The notes beneath the pieces were generated by a model, which worked only from the letters and a program-made list of their open reading frames with translations, did not search any database and was not told the origin of the DNA. DNA of 9,372 nucleotides from Desulfobacteraceae bacterium (lineage in GTDB: Bacteria > Desulfobacterota > Desulfobacteria > Desulfobacterales > SURF-7): the NCBI GenBank assembly GCA_030619585.1, contig JAUXBD010000019.1, forward strand, positions 1 to 9,372. Direction: 5' to 3'. Every line of letters begins with the position of its first letter. Position 1 is the stretch's first letter. Both the position numbers and the translations under genes were made by a program. Below are positions 1-7,827 of the stretch, in pieces.

Positions 1-101
1 CCTAATTCGTAAATTTGGCTTGTGTCCAATTTTTATGTAATTTTCTGGTATTTTACGTGGTTATAGCCATTTTTCCATAATGAATTACGAGGTCTGAATT
101 A

Positions 102-114
102 GGATATAATATCC
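102..114. repeat. Perfect 6+1+6 palindrome GGATATAATATCC
   Basis: GGATAT and ATATCC are exact reverse complements around a single central A. The palindrome contains TATAAT at 105-110, so it could be an operator placed over a -10 element, but no good -35 lies 16-18 bases upstream on the plus strand (GAATTA at 82-87 is poor). Such A+T-rich palindromes also arise by chance. The symmetry is seen; a role is not established. Confidence 0.3.
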
Positions 115-208
115 CGTTCTTTAATGAAATTTTACAACAGGTATAAAGATCTGGCTGAATATGACATTTTAATTTAAAAACATCAACCAATAATTAATCA
201 TGAATCCC

Positions 209-226
209 GGTATATACAAGTATACC
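209..226. repeat. Short inverted repeat GGTATA-N6-TATACC just past a stop codon
   Basis: GGTATA (209-214) and TATACC (221-226) are exact reverse complements separated by six bases, and begin five bases beyond the stop codon of the leftward DUF6122-type gene. The position suits a transcript-end hairpin, but the stem is A+T-rich and no T run follows on the minus strand, so this is not a convincing terminator. It could instead stabilise the 3' end of the message or be chance. Confidence 0.25.
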
Positions 227-230
227 ACTT

Positions 231-557
231 CTAACCACATCTCATGAATAAACAGTCTGTAAAATCAAGGAACATATGTATCAATAACCCAATACCTATA
301 ATTCTTGATTTTGGAACGGCCGCCATCAGGAAATATACACATATTGCAGCACAGGAATGAAGTGGATGAAACCCGATACTGCATCGGTTTGGATCGTAAA
401 TAGGACTTGCCAATAAGTGGTCAAAATCAACTATCATTGTTATGATCATTATTAGCCAGGCATTCTTCCAACGCTCTTTAAAATAAATCCTCGCAACAAT
501 ACCAGGAACTACAAAATGGAGAATCAAATGAAGGATAGGTCTAACCATAGTTGTCAC
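231..557 (-). CDS. DUF6122-type small integral membrane protein
   Basis: A 108-residue, very hydrophobic protein with about three or four membrane segments (roughly residues 7-26, 31-50, 66-80 and 84-100). I recognise the DUF6122 pattern: an early HxxxH (H10, H14), the block DFDHLLA (44-50), then DPNRC and GFHPLHS (55-68), and a late HMFLDFTDC (94-102). Its length is normal for that family, whose function is unknown. Repeated His and Asp in or beside membrane segments recall the YdjM/DUF457 membrane metal-dependent hydrolases, so a metal site is possible, but that is inference. The listed start is GTG at 557, two bases after the upstream stop codon; ATG at 548 (105 residues, beginning MVRPILH) fits family N-termini as well or better. 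Neither has a clear ribosome-binding site, so translation is probably coupled to the upstream gene, with which it forms an operon. Confidence 0.8.
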   Translation of the reverse strand: MTTMVRPILHLILHFVVPGIVARIYFKERWKNAWLIMIITMIVDFDHLLASPIYDPNRCSIGFHPLHSCAAICVYFLMAAVPKSRIIGIGLLIHMFLDFTDCLFMRCG

Positions 558-559
558 AT

Positions 560-3181
560 TTATAGAGGCATACCAAGTTGTACAACATATTTAGGTCCTT
601 TTTCGTCCAGATCGTCGGAGTCATAGATGGATCCACTCGGATAGTAATCCGGTTGTCGGATGGGCCATGCCATACCAAAGCGAAAGCTCGCAGGAATATC
701 CCATGCTAACTCCATGGAGGTGACAAATTCAAAACCAGCGCCGATAAGCACATCATCGCTGGTCATACTATCATGGCAGGCACCCAGGTCTATAAATGTC
801 TCCAGTCGAATTCGTTTTAGAAATAGAGGAAGAGTCTTATAGCCTTTCTGAATGTTTAAAAGAGGCCAGAAAATCTCCAAACATGTTGTGGCGGCCTGAT
901 CTGCCTCTAAAACATTTGATTTAAAACCCCGTAAAGGAAACAGCCTTGATGGGCGTTTAGTAAAGTAACCTTCGCCCACATCTCCTCCTATGCGAAAAGT
1001 CCCGTGTCCCTGTATTACATCTCCCCAGGTATGTCCGGCTTCCAGAATAAAAACACCATATATATTTTTCCCTGCCATGAAACGAAGACCGCCATAAAGA
1101 GAGTTATAATCTCTGGAACTATGCTCAGCCGTAGCCCATGTATATAGATCACCATACTGTTTCGAAATCTCCACAGCACCCAGGTACTCATGTTTTTCGT
1201 CCAATAAAATATAAGGTTCTTGTAAATCCGGAGGGGATTGATAGTAAAGGCGGCGATCAATGCTTTCCTGATCCAGTGGCTCAAAGGAAAGTCTGGTAAA
1301 GCTCAGGCGTAAGTTGAAAAGATCATACAAATATGGCTCCCAGAAAAGCCTGCTCTCTAACCTTGATTCCTCTATTTGAGGCCTAAGTCGTGGATCATAG
1401 AATATCGGGTAACGGGAAACCTGGGCGCCAAATTCTTTTATATTGATACCCAGTCTGAATATAAAATAATCAATATCTGTGGAATAACGAAAACCGGCAT
1501 TAGTTCTGTAGCCGCCGGTTACATCTCTGCTGTTTGTAACCAACCCGAGCTGGGTGTCAGATCCCCCAATGTACATGTCAGGCCGCCAGTAATTCGGCAT
1601 CACACTTTTTAAGGGGGTGTAGGGCCTTGCGTCCAGTCGGGAAGTGCTTAAGAAAACATCATCATCCTGATCTTTTATTGATATGGGAATATCTGAGGGG
1701 GACGCCTTGTAATGCTTTTTCAGCAAGCCGTTTCCAACAAGAGACAGATAGCTCCCTGCCCTTGGAAGCGTTGCCATATATTCATCATTAGTCAATTGCT
1801 TCATATTGGCAGTATAAATCTGGAATTTGCCTGTAATATTTGACGCAAAGACCAATCCATTTTTATCCCACCAGGGGTCCATCTCTATGGAGGGGAAATC
1901 GGTAATCCTCTGCCAGTCACCATTATAAATCCAGATGTCCCAGTTGTTGTTTACATTGGCTGCGACCGCTATAATGCCGTCAGGATTCCTTGCCGGCCCG
2001 GAAAGCTGCATTGTACCAGGTGGGGAAGGGATGATCACAACGGTTTCCATGATTTTCTTTTTCGAGTCAAAAAAACCGGGATCAGACGGCAAAATGATAA
2101 TTTTAGGGCGGCTGCCTTCCATGATTACTGCCACACCACCCTGCCCCGGATCACTTACATGCTCTATGGGGAGCAGTATGCTGACCCGACCTCTAAAGCC
2201 GATAATTTTCGAAATGCCATCAGCGCTATATTCTGAAATCCATAAGGTGTCCTCTTCACCTCTTTCATCAAAATACCCGTAGCGTCCCCTGAAACGGTTT
2301 CTGGCTATGCCGGGTGTTACACTTGAAAAATTCCAGTAAACAAAAGGCTCGGGCCAATAACCTTTTATCAGTAGGCCGTCACTGTTATCTTTTGAGATCC
2401 CAGAGTCGTTCTTAAACTCCTCCCATATGGTCGGCCATGTCTTGCCAAGGGAGTCTTTGGCCTTGAGGTCGATCTCTATGGGAATAATCCCTCGGCCATG
2501 AATCTCCAGAAAATCAAGAATACCTTCCCAGCCATATGTTCTGTAAAACCAGGCCATAAACGGCCGTCCATAAACCCTGTAGCTGAAATAGCCCGGCCAG
2601 ATTTCAGGATGATTGCTGATGTTAGAGATGTCAGGTAGTTCTGATGACTCATAAATCAACTGGTCAACAGAACTCTGTACACGCAACCCGGAATATTGTT
2701 CGTAAAGCAATGCGCATATACCATCTTCCAACCAGGGTGGTATAATTATGTTTGGAGAGACAACTTCTCCGAAAATTCTGTAACCGAAATAAGGCAATCC
2801 ACCCCGGTGCGCATACATCCCCTGGCGGCAGAGTCCTCTGAACAGGAAGTATGCCCAGGGATCAGGAACCATAAAACCGTCCTCCATGACGCCTGGCGCC
2901 CTGAGCGGCACTCTGATCTCGCGATGAGGTATCATATGGGACCTTTCCCGCGGGATGTCCCATTTGTCATCAATGACGACATGCAGAGGAAGACTGACTT
3001 TCAACCCCTTGTTTTCAAGGAATTCCAGCATGCCGGGAAGGCTGGTCTTTAATAACTCCGCTATCCGCTCTTCGCCTTCAGGAAAGTAAAGATAAACATC
3101 TTCTTGTTCCAAATAAACGAAAGCGAATGTTTCGGAGTACAGAATTAAAAACAGTAATAGAGTAAGGAACAGATGTTTCAT
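560..3181 (-). CDS. Exported pseudo-peptidase / TolB-like propeller / Omp85-like barrel protein
   Basis: An 873-residue envelope protein. Residues 1-20 form a signal peptide (MKHLFLTLLLFLILYSETFA, probable cleavage after TFA). Residues about 25-250 resemble the peptidase MA-like gluzincin fold: the second helix signature PPWLEDGICALLYE (148-161) is clear, but where HExxH should stand there is FLFRGLCRQGMY (112-123), and the third-ligand Glu before Gly is Asp (D153). The zinc site therefore looks lost. Residues about 290-475 contain propeller-like strands; DPWWDKNGLVFASNITGKFQIY (435-456) matches the WD40-like/TolB repeat pattern. Residues about 535-873 are alternating beta strands with RLFPLRGF (746-753) followed by LEIFWPL (768-774), the arrangement of the Omp85/surface-antigen barrel RGF/Y motif. 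The last residue is Leu, not the usual aromatic. The likely location is the outer membrane; the substrate or partner is unknown. The ribosome-binding site is weak, but the signal peptide fixes the start. Confidence 0.8.
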   Translation of the reverse strand: MKHLFLTLLLFLILYSETFAFVYLEQEDVYLYFPEGEERIAELLKTSLPGMLEFLENKGLKVSLPLHVVIDDKWDIPRERSHMIPHREIRVPLRAPGVMEDGFMVPDPWAYFLFRGLCRQGMYAHRGGLPYFGYRIFGEVVSPNIIIPPWLEDGICALLYEQYSGLRVQSSVDQLIYESSELPDISNISNHPEIWPGYFSYRVYGRPFMAWFYRTYGWEGILDFLEIHGRGIIPIEIDLKAKDSLGKTWPTIWEEFKNDSGISKDNSDGLLIKGYWPEPFVYWNFSSVTPGIARNRFRGRYGYFDERGEEDTLWISEYSADGISKIIGFRGRVSILLPIEHVSDPGQGGVAVIMEGSRPKIIILPSDPGFFDSKKKIMETVVIIPSPPGTMQLSGPARNPDGIIAVAANVNNNWDIWIYNGDWQRITDFPSIEMDPWWDKNGLVFASNITGKFQIYTANMKQLTNDEYMATLPRAGSYLSLVGNGLLKKHYKASPSDIPISIKDQDDDVFLSTSRLDARPYTPLKSVMPNYWRPDMYIGGSDTQLGLVTNSRDVTGGYRTNAGFRYSTDIDYFIFRLGINIKEFGAQVSRYPIFYDPRLRPQIEESRLESRLFWEPYLYDLFNLRLSFTRLSFEPLDQESIDRRLYYQSPPDLQEPYILLDEKHEYLGAVEISKQYGDLYTWATAEHSSRDYNSLYGGLRFMAGKNIYGVFILEAGHTWGDVIQGHGTFRIGGDVGEGYFTKRPSRLFPLRGFKSNVLEADQAATTCLEIFWPLLNIQKGYKTLPLFLKRIRLETFIDLGACHDSMTSDDVLIGAGFEFVTSMELAWDIPASFRFGMAWPIRQPDYYPSGSIYDSDDLDEKGPKYVVQLGMPL

Positions 3182-3422
3182 TATTCTGCATAAAGAATCA
3201 AAAGATTCATCTTTAGTTCTCCCGGGCTTCCGCAGGCAGCAGTTAAAAGACCCGGAAAACTTTTACGACACCCTTAATGGATTCATGGAGGAACTGCCGA
3301 CAACAATCATGGTTTGTTCCACAGGCGAGGCTAACCTGTTTGCATAAAACCGGACAAACCGGAAATTATGTCCTCATTAATTAAAATTCGTTTTTCTTCT
3401 GTGCCTAGAAAATTAAATTAAA
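3182..3422. other. 241-base gap with inverted repeats, no gene
   Basis: This separates the stop codon of the HD-GYP regulator from the start of the exported protein, both read leftward. No coding region is supported on either strand. It contains GAATC-AAAA-GATTC (3195-3208) within the leader of the exported protein, TAAAAG-N10-CTTTTA (3244-3265), ACAGG-N9-CCTGT (3321-3339), and an outer pair GGTTTGT/ACAAACC (3311-3317 and 3354-3360). No classical intrinsic terminator and no confident promoter was found, so whether the downstream pair is a separate transcription unit cannot be decided here. Confidence 0.5.
3311..3362. repeat. Nested inverted repeats in the intergenic gap
   Basis: The outer arms GGTTTGT (3311-3317) and ACAAACC (3354-3360) are exact reverse complements and enclose an inner pair, ACAGG (3321-3325) and CCTGT (3335-3339). 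The right part also carries a direct repeat AAACCGG at 3347-3353 and 3356-3362, period 9. Read as plus-strand RNA the outer stem can extend by a T-G and a C-G pair, to nine pairs. No T run follows on either strand. It could be a structured leader, a small RNA, a protein site or a decayed element; the pairing is seen, the role is unknown. Confidence 0.35.
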
Positions 3423-4469
3423 TCAATTCAATTCTTTAATTATCACTTTCAGCTCAGGTTCTAATTCAAGAAAAAGTCTAACAAGTCCAGGATCAAAATG
3501 GATACCGGCACCATTACTGATTTCATCCATTGCCTTTTCTACGGGCCATGCTTCCTTATATGGACGTCTGGAAATAAGCGCGTCAAAGACATCGCATATG
3601 CATGTAATTCTCCCTTCCAGGGGGATCTTTTCTCCTTTAACTCCGTGGGGATACCCTGTCCCATTCCATTTTTCATGGTGTGTCAGGGCTATTGATTCTC
3701 CTAAATTCAAAAATTTTGATTTGCTGCCGGCTAATAGCTTAGCCCCGATTGAAGCGTGACTCTTCATTATCTCCCATTCATCTTTGGTCAGTTTGCCTGG
3801 TTTTAGAAGAATATTATCCGGTATGCCGATTTTTCCCACATCATGAAGTGTGCTCGACAAAGCAAACGTATCATACTCTTCAGCAGTATAATCTGAAGCC
3901 TTGGCAAGCAAACGGCAGTATTCACTCATTCTTTTTACGTGATTTCCGGTTGCTTCATCTCGAAATTCTGCTGCCAGGCCAAGGCGCTCAACAACCTCTA
4001 CCTGCGTTTCCTCAAGCTCCCGGGTTCTCTCTTTAACTTTTTTTTTCAAACTATTCTTTTGATTCTCCAAGGCTTGCCTGGCGCTTTTAAGGGAAATGTG
4101 GGTTTTAACCCGCTGTTTAACGATCTCTCGATTAAACGGTTTTTTAATATAATCTACTGCGCCGACCTCAAACCCCCTTGTTTCATAGCTTTCTTCATCT
4201 TGTGCTGTGATAAAAATAACCGGAATGTTTTGAGTGTATCTGTTTTCTTTTATCCTGGCGCACACTTCATACCCATCCATATCAGGCATCATGACGTCCA
4301 GTAAAACAAGGTCAGGGGGATTGTCGGAATCTGCAATTTCCAGGGCATCAGGCCCATTTGTGGCAAAACATATCTCATATTCCGATTTTAATGTTGCAGT
4401 AAGCAGCTTGATATTTATAGTCATATCATCCACAATCAGAATTGTTTTTTTTGATGGTAATTTTATCAT
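3423..4469 (-). CDS. REC-HD-GYP response regulator (predicted c-di-GMP phosphodiesterase)
   Basis: A 348-residue cytoplasmic regulator of the RpfG type. Residues 8-125 form a complete receiver domain: acidic pair D14-D15, phospho-acceptor D58 in LVLLDVMMPDMDG, T88 and K110-P111. A Lys/Glu-rich coiled coil (about 127-158) leads to an HD-GYP domain (about 158-348). Its expected metal and active-site residues are all present: H177, H209-D210 in LHDVGKIGIPDNILLKPGKL, K213, H238, H264-H265 and G272-Y273-P274 in HHEKWNGTGYP, and D293 in CDVFDAL. Known HD-GYP enzymes hydrolyse cyclic di-GMP to pGpG or GMP, so phosphorylation of D58 by the neighbouring kinase probably controls this activity. The start codon ATG at 4469 overlaps the kinase stop as ATGA, and GAGG lies seven bases upstream. 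An A9 run encodes K142-K144 in the linker. Which nucleotide is hydrolysed is not proven by sequence. Confidence 0.95.
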   Translation of the reverse strand: MIKLPSKKTILIVDDMTINIKLLTATLKSEYEICFATNGPDALEIADSDNPPDLVLLDVMMPDMDGYEVCARIKENRYTQNIPVIFITAQDEESYETRGFEVGAVDYIKKPFNREIVKQRVKTHISLKSARQALENQKNSLKKKVKERTRELEETQVEVVERLGLAAEFRDEATGNHVKRMSEYCRLLAKASDYTAEEYDTFALSSTLHDVGKIGIPDNILLKPGKLTKDEWEIMKSHASIGAKLLAGSKSKFLNLGESIALTHHEKWNGTGYPHGVKGEKIPLEGRITCICDVFDALISRRPYKEAWPVEKAMDEISNGAGIHFDPGLVRLFLELEPELKVIIKELN

Positions 4470-7400
4470 TTATCTACCTCGTCAACTAAAATTTCCATTT
4501 TGTCAGCCAGCAGTGATAAGATATTGTGTGCGCTTTTGTAATCCATCCTGTCTATTTTATCCTCAAGTTTGATTGCCTCATCATGGAATTTGGTATTGCA
4601 TAAATACTGTTTGATTCCTTCCATACAGGCCTCTGCTTTAACATTGTTTCTTTGTTTGAGATATCCTGACAGCTTGCTTATAAGACGATTTGCTTCAGAA
4701 AAATTTTTATCAACACTCTTTTCAACTATTTTTTCTTCATCATTTCTTTGTTCCAGTATTGCGGCTGCCTCCAGAACCTGTTTGAGTAAAACGTCAAAAT
4801 CATTTAAGAGATCTTTATACTTGTCGTTTTGCCTCTTTTTGATCCCTGATTCAAGGTTTTGAGCTGATGTCGCAAGGTCCATTGCAGAACAGTTAGCAGC
4901 AACACCTTTTATTGTGTGGCTTAATCGTAAAGCAAGTTCCATATCCTTTTTTTCCAGGGCATTTTTAATCCGACCAGCTGCATCAGCATGGTCTCTTTTA
5001 AACTCCCGTATAATCCGGACGAGCAGTGTCCGGTTCCCATTCACCCTCTTTAACCCTGATTCAACATCAATTCCCGGCAGGATTTCCGGCAATATGCTTT
5101 TATCAATTGTATGAATAGTTATTTCATCTGCAGAAGAAAGCTGTTTGTCTTTCAACCTGGCAATATTTTTTTTAAGAACCCTGAAAAGTTCCTTTGAATC
5201 AATAGGTTTAGGGAGATAATCGTTCATTCCAGCTGCAATGCATGCCTCACGGTCACCTTGCATGGTGTGGGCTGTCATTGCTATTATGGGTAGGTCAGCC
5301 ATTTTAAGTCCGTTTCTGATGATTCTGGTTGCCTCAAAGCCGTCCATCTCCGGCATCTGCACATCCATCAGAACCGCGTCAACCTGTTCGTGTTTCAGTA
5401 CGTCAATAGCTTCAATACCTGTACCCGCCTTTACTACCCTGGCATCTACTGCCATGAGAATCTCACTTGCAACAATCTGGTTAATTGGGTTGTCCTCCAC
5501 AAGCAGGATGCTCACATCGGAAAAATCATCCTGCTTTGTAATCTCTGATGAAAAATTTTTTAATCTGGAAGGTTTATATCCAAACTGCTCATTTATGGCA
5601 TCAAAAAGAGATGATTTTTTTATCGGTTTCATAATAAAACTGTCGATGTTTGCCATCTGCATCCGCTTTATGTCGTCCTGTCTAAATGATGCGCTCATGA
5701 TGATTATGGCCGGAGCATTTGAGCCCGCATCATTAAGGATTTCTTCACAAGCAGTAACCCCGTCTTTGCCCGGCATCTTTATATCCATAATAATCAGATC
5801 ATATTGTTCTCCTAATTTAGACTCGTTGTATAGATCAAGAGCGGAAAAGGCGCTGTCAGCTGTTTCTGCCATGAAACCAAAGGAACTGACATAAAGTTTC
5901 ATTATCTCACGTGTAGATGGATTGTCATCGACAATAAGTATCTTCTTGTTTTTTAATGACGAGTAGGTAGTAAAATCCCGATCAGGCCGGTCTCTGGAAA
6001 TAACCACATTTATGGTAAAACAGAATGAACTTCCCTTTCCGGGTTCGCTCTTTGCCCAGATCTCTCCTCCCATCATATCCACAAGCCGCCTGCAGATGGT
6101 CAGACCAAGGCCTGTTCCGCCATATTTTCTGGTTGTGGAACCGTCAGCCTGGGCAAATGCTTTAAAAAGATTATCCTTAATCTTTGTGTCAAAACCGATG
6201 CCTGTATCGCTCACACTAAAAAGCAGTTCAACGGTTTTATCCGTCATAGATTGTTTACAGACAGAAACCCCAATATGGCCTTCCTCGGTAAATTTAAATG
6301 CATTTGACACCAGGTTGACAAGGATCTGCCGCAGACGTACAGGATCACAAATAATACGTTCAGGTATGCCCGGATCTATGTCCAGTATAATTTCAATCTC
6401 CTTTTCCATGATATTTTCGACAAACATGTCGGGAATCACTTCAATAATATCCCTTAATGTTATGGGGATGCTTTCAATGTCCAGCTTTCCTGCCTCAATC
6501 TTGGAAAAATCCATAATATCGTTGATGATCCAGAGCAATGATCTTGAAGATGTGCGGATAATTTTCAAAAAATCCCTCTGTTTTTGTGTCATATCGGTTG
6601 ACATTATCAGTTCGCTCATACCGATTATGGCGTTCATAGGCGTCCGGATCTCATGGCTCATGTTGGCAAGGAACTCACTTTTTGCAACATTTGCCGCTTC
6701 AGCATCTTCCTTTGCATGCTTTAATTCGTTTTCAAATGCATTGCGCTCGGTGATGTCATAGGCTATACCAAGAATACCTGTCGTTTGATTATTTTCATCT
6801 TTTAGAGGGCTTAAATTCAGGCTTACATATATCCACTTTCCGTCCTTTCTTTTTGCGGCGGTCTCGAACCCTTCTAAAACACCTGACAATACATCTGCCG
6901 AAAGCAGTTCACTCCTTTCAACAGGTCGCCACACCTTGTCTGCTATAGCAGCGCCAAAAATTTGCAACCCGTCTTCATAAAGCATGATTTCAGGCGTTGA
7001 TTTTCCTATCACTTCCTCTGATCTGTATCCAAAAGTATTTTCAGCGCCGGTGTTAAAAAGTGTAAACATCCCGTTCATATCAACTGCCATGATTGCGACC
7101 TGGGTTGAAGCCTCCATCACATTTTCAAGTTGTTTGTTTGTTTTTCTCAGATCAGCTGAACGCTCCTCCACCAGTTTTTCAAGATGTACCCTGTGTCTGA
7201 CCAATTCCTCTTCTGCTCGCTTGCGGTCTGAGACATCTCGGCCGATGGAGATAAAGTATTTCGGTTTACCCTCATTATCCTTAATCACCGAGACCTTATA
7301 TTCTGTAGGAATCTTATGGCCATCCTTGCATATCAGTTCCAGCTCTATCGTACCGGTCCCTATTCCCATGACATCTTGGGTTAAGATGCTTGCTCGCTCC

Positions 7401-7642
7401 AAATCCTCGGGGCTGTAATAGGAGTCTGGTGCTGCCATCCCGGCTATCTCTTCGTCGGTGTACCCCGTGATATCATTGAAAGCCCGGTTCCAGTGAATGA
7501 CTTTTCCGGTGGTCGGCTCGAAGAGTAAAAAGGTATCCTGCTGGGCATTCAAAATGGTCTCGGTAAAATCCTTCTCATTGAATAGCGCCTTTTCTAATTT
7601 TTTAACCCTTTTTTCCAATTCTTCATAGGTCGGTTTGATCAT
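4466..7642 (-). CDS. Hybrid sensor histidine kinase, PAS-PAS-HisKA-HATPase-REC-REC-HPt
   Basis: A 1058-residue signalling protein of the BarA/ArcB-like class. After a short coiled coil (1-25) come PAS domains at about 26-143 and 172-300, each followed by a helical linker. HisKA has H330 in FLANMSHEIRTPMN; the ATPase domain has N443/N447 (N box), D479-GIG (G1) and GGTGLGL (508-514). Two receivers follow: REC1 about 566-690 (D572-D573, D620, S650, K672) and REC2 about 711-828 (E716-D717, D760, T790, K812). HPt at about 870-965 carries H909 in LSHTIKG. A helical tail of about 90 residues follows. There are no membrane segments, so it is probably a cytoplasmic sensor; the PAS ligand is unknown. 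The relay would run H330 to an Asp, to H909, then to D58 of the overlapping HD-GYP regulator. ATG at 7642 is chosen because GGAGG sits eight bases upstream; a TTG at 7657 would overlap that site. Confidence 0.95.
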   Translation of the reverse strand: MIKPTYEELEKRVKKLEKALFNEKDFTETILNAQQDTFLLFEPTTGKVIHWNRAFNDITGYTDEEIAGMAAPDSYYSPEDLERASILTQDVMGIGTGTIELELICKDGHKIPTEYKVSVIKDNEGKPKYFISIGRDVSDRKRAEEELVRHRVHLEKLVEERSADLRKTNKQLENVMEASTQVAIMAVDMNGMFTLFNTGAENTFGYRSEEVIGKSTPEIMLYEDGLQIFGAAIADKVWRPVERSELLSADVLSGVLEGFETAAKRKDGKWIYVSLNLSPLKDENNQTTGILGIAYDITERNAFENELKHAKEDAEAANVAKSEFLANMSHEIRTPMNAIIGMSELIMSTDMTQKQRDFLKIIRTSSRSLLWIINDIMDFSKIEAGKLDIESIPITLRDIIEVIPDMFVENIMEKEIEIILDIDPGIPERIICDPVRLRQILVNLVSNAFKFTEEGHIGVSVCKQSMTDKTVELLFSVSDTGIGFDTKIKDNLFKAFAQADGSTTRKYGGTGLGLTICRRLVDMMGGEIWAKSEPGKGSSFCFTINVVISRDRPDRDFTTYSSLKNKKILIVDDNPSTREIMKLYVSSFGFMAETADSAFSALDLYNESKLGEQYDLIIMDIKMPGKDGVTACEEILNDAGSNAPAIIIMSASFRQDDIKRMQMANIDSFIMKPIKKSSLFDAINEQFGYKPSRLKNFSSEITKQDDFSDVSILLVEDNPINQIVASEILMAVDARVVKAGTGIEAIDVLKHEQVDAVLMDVQMPEMDGFEATRIIRNGLKMADLPIIAMTAHTMQGDREACIAAGMNDYLPKPIDSKELFRVLKKNIARLKDKQLSSADEITIHTIDKSILPEILPGIDVESGLKRVNGNRTLLVRIIREFKRDHADAAGRIKNALEKKDMELALRLSHTIKGVAANCSAMDLATSAQNLESGIKKRQNDKYKDLLNDFDVLLKQVLEAAAILEQRNDEEKIVEKSVDKNFSEANRLISKLSGYLKQRNNVKAEACMEGIKQYLCNTKFHDEAIKLEDKIDRMDYKSAHNILSLLADKMEILVDEVDK
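4477..4480 (-). promoter_or_regulatory. Ribosome-binding site of the HD-GYP regulator
   Basis: On the minus strand GAGG stands seven bases before ATG at 4469, inside the last codons of the kinase gene. With the ATGA stop/start overlap this indicates coupled translation of kinase and regulator. Confidence 0.6.
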
Positions 7643-7650
7643 TGGAATAT

Positions 7651-7655
7651 CCTCC
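7651..7655 (-). promoter_or_regulatory. Ribosome-binding site that fixes the kinase start
   Basis: GGAGG on the minus strand, with an eight-base spacer to ATG at 7642. The competing in-frame TTG at 7657 overlaps this site and has no such element of its own, so the shorter protein beginning MIKPTYEE is preferred. Confidence 0.8.
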
Positions 7656-7746
7656 AATAAGGGTGGCCTTTTTTATTAAAGATTGAAAGCCAGGTTATGT
7701 GTAGCAATAGAAGTTTGGCTAATATCTTTATCTGGTTGCAATAGTT

Positions 7747-7752
7747 ATTATA
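7747..7752 (-). promoter_or_regulatory. Possible -10 element for the kinase operon
   Basis: TATAAT reads exactly on the minus strand about 105 bases upstream of the kinase ATG. No TTGACA-like element occurs at 16-18 bases; TTTACA is 12 bases away and TTAAAC 19. The call rests on the -10 alone and could be chance in A+T-rich DNA. Confidence 0.25.
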
Positions 7753-7827
7753 AAAATGTACCCCTGTAAAGGTTTAACCCGCTTCCAAGAAATTCATTAG
7801 AAATAATAGCTTGCCTGAGGGTTTCTT

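Larger units (their letters stand above)
1..230. other. AT-rich intergenic segment without a recognisable gene
   Basis: This stretch lies 3' of the leftward DUF6122-type gene and runs to the window edge. I see no supported coding region on either strand. It holds short palindromes (102-114 and 209-226, listed separately) and a pair of inverted octamers, CCTAATTC at 1-8 and GAATTAGG at 96-103. No G+C-rich hairpin followed by a T run was found on the minus strand, so no intrinsic terminator for the leftward genes can be named here. Confidence 0.5.

Noticed and set aside
112..230. tRNA, CRISPR or mobile element in the left flank
   Set aside because: No cloverleaf, spaced repeats or transposase remnants are visible; only short A+T-rich palindromes.
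2696..3052. Open frame of 118 codons on the plus strand
   Set aside because: It is antisense to the N-terminal part of the exported protein, with no supporting motif.
3244..3265. Possible terminator TAAAAG-N10-CTTTTA after the kinase-regulator operon
   Set aside because: The stem is only six A+T-rich pairs and no T run follows on the minus strand.
5238..5894. Open frame of 218 codons on the plus strand
   Set aside because: It is antisense to the two receiver domains of the kinase, with no recognisable domain; a shadow of the real gene.
6012..6761. Long open frame of 249 codons on the plus strand
   Set aside because: It lies wholly antisense to the HisKA/HATPase region of the kinase, whose motifs are intact. 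Its translation shows low-complexity Ser/Ile-rich sequence and no domain.
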